From: DATJGR01 sp041739525
Lineage (GTDB): Bacteria > Pseudomonadota > Gammaproteobacteria > Pseudomonadales > Azotimanducaceae
Assembly: GCA_041739525.1 (NCBI GenBank)
Contig: JBGSNQ010000022.1
Location: 62,001-126,000, forward strand
DNA: 64,000 nt
Reading direction: 5' to 3'
Part shown: positions 62,633 through 64,000 of the stretch, piece after piece
How the letters are laid out: every line of letters begins with the position of its first letter
Numbering within the stretch: the stretch's first letter is position 1
Notes under the pieces: generated by a model
What the model was told of the DNA's origin: nothing
The model's database searches: none
The model's input: only the letters and a program-made list of their open reading frames with translations
Made by a program: the position numbers and the translations under genes

Positions 62633-63898
62633 ATGAAGTTCATCTGGTTCCACATGCAGGGCTATCGCGATCTGCCGAAGGATTTTGAAGACCGCTACGA
62701 GAGCGTTTGGGTGACACCGCCGACCGACGAGTTGTGCGACCCGAAGAAAGTGCATCAGTACCTTAACTGGAACCTCGACGAACTCGACTACGCCGCGAGC
62801 CTCGGTTACGACGGCGTCGGCACCAACGAACATCATCAGAACGGTTACGGCTTTCCGGTGTCGCCGAGCCAGACCGGCTATTACCTTGCGAAGAGCACGA
62901 AGGATCAGGCGATCGTGATCCTCGGCAACACGCTGCCTCTGTACAACCCGCCGCTGCGCGTTGCGGAAGAGACCGCATTCATCGATTGCTTGTCCGGCGG
63001 TCGATTGATCGCCGGCATGCCGGTCGGCTCGCCGATGGACGTCGCGCACTGCTACGGCATCACGCCGACCCAGACGCGGCCGAGATACTACGAAGCACAC
63101 GATCTGATCAAACAGGCGTGGACGCGCGAAGGGCCGTTCCACTTCAACGGCAAGTACACGAAGTTGCGTAACGTGAACCTCTGGCCGAAGCCCTTTCAAA
63201 AGCCGCATCCGCCGATCTGGCTCGCCGGCGGCGGATCCGTCGAAACGTGGGACTTCGCGGCCGAGCAGGATTACACCTACAGCTATCTGTCGTTCGGCGG
63301 ACGCGCCGCAGCGAAACCGTTAATGGACGGTTTCTGGGAAACGATCGACAAGAACGGCAAAGACACCAATCCGTACCGCGCCGGTTTCGCGCAGATCGTG
63401 TTCGTGGGAGAGACCGACGCCGAGGCGGAGCGGTTGTATCTGCAGCACGCTCGCTACTTCTATAAGAAGTCACTGCACGTGGCGCAGCAGTTTGCGGCGG
63501 TCCCCGGCTACGTGACGCAACGGTCGTTGAAGGCCGCGGTGAAGCGCGGCGACGGCAGCAATCCATTCGCGTCCGCGGCTGGTATCGACAACGTCAGCTG
63601 GAAGCACCTCGTCGACGAGTCGAAGAAGGTTATTGGCGGCAGCCCGGCGACCGTCGTTGACCAGATCAAAGATCTCGCTAGCGATCTGCGCGTGGGCAAC
63701 ATCATTCTGCTGCTGCAGCTCGGCTCGATGGATCATGAGCTGACGAAGTACAACACGCGCATGTTCGCGGAGAAGGTGTTGCCGCACGTACGCGATATCT
63801 GGGATGACCAATGGCAGCATCACTGGTGGCCCACCGGTGCGAAGCGGCCGGCATTACCCGCAACCGCCGATCGCGTGCAGTTGAGGAAGATCGGATGA
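62633..63898 (+). CDS. luciferase-like (LLM) flavin-dependent monooxygenase
   Basis: 421 residues: YAASLGYDGVGTNEHHQNGY, ILGNTLPLYNPPLRVAEETA, SGGRLIAGMPVGSPMDVAHC, PPIWLAGGGSVETWDFAAEQ and a C-terminal DLRVGNIILLLQLGSMDHEL. These are the F420/FMN LLM fold signatures. Such enzymes insert oxygen into ketones or other substrates using reduced flavin. It overlaps the next gene by ATGA and is divergent from the MFS transporter. Confidence 0.92.
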   Translation: MKFIWFHMQGYRDLPKDFEDRYESVWVTPPTDELCDPKKVHQYLNWNLDELDYAASLGYDGVGTNEHHQNGYGFPVSPSQTGYYLAKSTKDQAIVILGNTLPLYNPPLRVAEETAFIDCLSGGRLIAGMPVGSPMDVAHCYGITPTQTRPRYYEAHDLIKQAWTREGPFHFNGKYTKLRNVNLWPKPFQKPHPPIWLAGGGSVETWDFAAEQDYTYSYLSFGGRAAAKPLMDGFWETIDKNGKDTNPYRAGFAQIVFVGETDAEAERLYLQHARYFYKKSLHVAQQFAAVPGYVTQRSLKAAVKRGDGSNPFASAAGIDNVSWKHLVDESKKVIGGSPATVVDQIKDLASDLRVGNIILLLQLGSMDHELTKYNTRMFAEKVLPHVRDIWDDQWQHHWWPTGAKRPALPATADRVQLRKIG

Positions 63899-64000
63899 GT
63901 CACGAAACGATCGAACTGAAGCTGCCCAGCGGCTTGAGCGCCAACGTCCTTAAGAAGGGGCGCGGCGCGCCCCTGGTGTTCTTCCACAGCCATCTCGGAC
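63895..64000 (+). CDS. alpha/beta hydrolase, N-terminus only (runs off window)
   Basis: Starts at the ATGA overlap with the monooxygenase stop: MSHETIELKLPSGLSANVLK then KGRGAPLVFFHSHLG. The PLVFFHSHLG segment resembles the first strand and oxyanion-hole loop of alpha/beta hydrolases (PLVFLHG.GG). The coupling suggests it hydrolyses the ester or lactone made by the monooxygenase. Confidence 0.7.
   Translation, partial: MSHETIELKLPSGLSANVLKKGRGAPLVFFHSHLG

Noticed and set aside
1..64000. CRISPR array, prophage, plasmid origin or complete insertion sequence
   Set aside because: No regularly spaced repeats, no phage structural or integrase genes, no replication genes or iterons, and only one short transposase scrap were found.

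Overview
The window looks like a chromosomal segment of a gammaproteobacterium. Supporting markers are a TamA/TamB pair, a long (type II) QueF, a compact SRP RNA next to tRNA-Ser, a GspD secretin, a QmcA/NfeD pair and an Anbu protease. The mix of lipid/acyl-CoA catabolic genes and CsbD/BON/DUF3309 stress genes would suit a Steroidobacteraceae- or Xanthomonadales-like soil organism, but that placement is an inference from gene content. No phage, plasmid origin, CRISPR array or complete insertion sequence is visible.

Layout. 0-8 kb is a core block: the end of a class II aldolase, the tamA-tamB operon, queF, the SRP RNA and tRNA-Ser. 8.2-28 kb is an accessory 'stress island'. It carries two paralogous sets of DUF3309, CsbD and BON proteins (9.1-10.1 kb and 26.0-27.2 kb), an lmo0937-type membrane peptide, a YflT-like protein, a cupin, a MEDS-domain protein, a CheB/CheR/PAS sensor protein with a partner PAS protein, an AI-2E-type permease, Anbu plus transglutaminase, a PQQ-type sugar dehydrogenase and a cardiolipin synthase. 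The island is heavily eroded: a VIT-type transporter, a cyclopropane-fatty-acid synthase-like enzyme, a Crp/Fnr regulator, an EAL protein and a small tRNA-adjacent gene are all broken. A dispersed ~145-bp repeat lies upstream of two of its genes.

28-40 kb is a possible surface-regulation block: a CPA1 antiporter, a solitary gspD secretin, an OmpR-type response regulator with its kinase, and three DUF4397-like genes (two full lipoproteins and one truncated copy). Three copies of a 36-bp motif with 10-bp-phased half sites lie upstream of gspD and of the two DUF4397 transcription units. This is the most interesting candidate system in the window. An IS3-type transposase scrap and a CadC-like TPR regulator close the block.

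40-53 kb holds exported proteins of unknown function, a two-BON lipoprotein, a class A acid phosphatase, a serine beta-lactamase-like hydrolase, the NfeD-QmcA-phosphatase operon, a YfcG-like glutathione transferase, a DUF3617 protein and a 2OG-Fe(II) oxygenase. 53-64 kb is a catabolic neighbourhood: cyclase, acyl-CoA synthetase, enoyl-CoA hydratase, acyl desaturase, APH-like phosphotransferase, D-aminoacylase-type amidohydrolase, MFS transporter, luciferase-like monooxygenase and the start of an alpha/beta hydrolase. These genes probably act together on a carboxylic acid activated to a CoA thioester, but the substrate cannot be read from the sequence.
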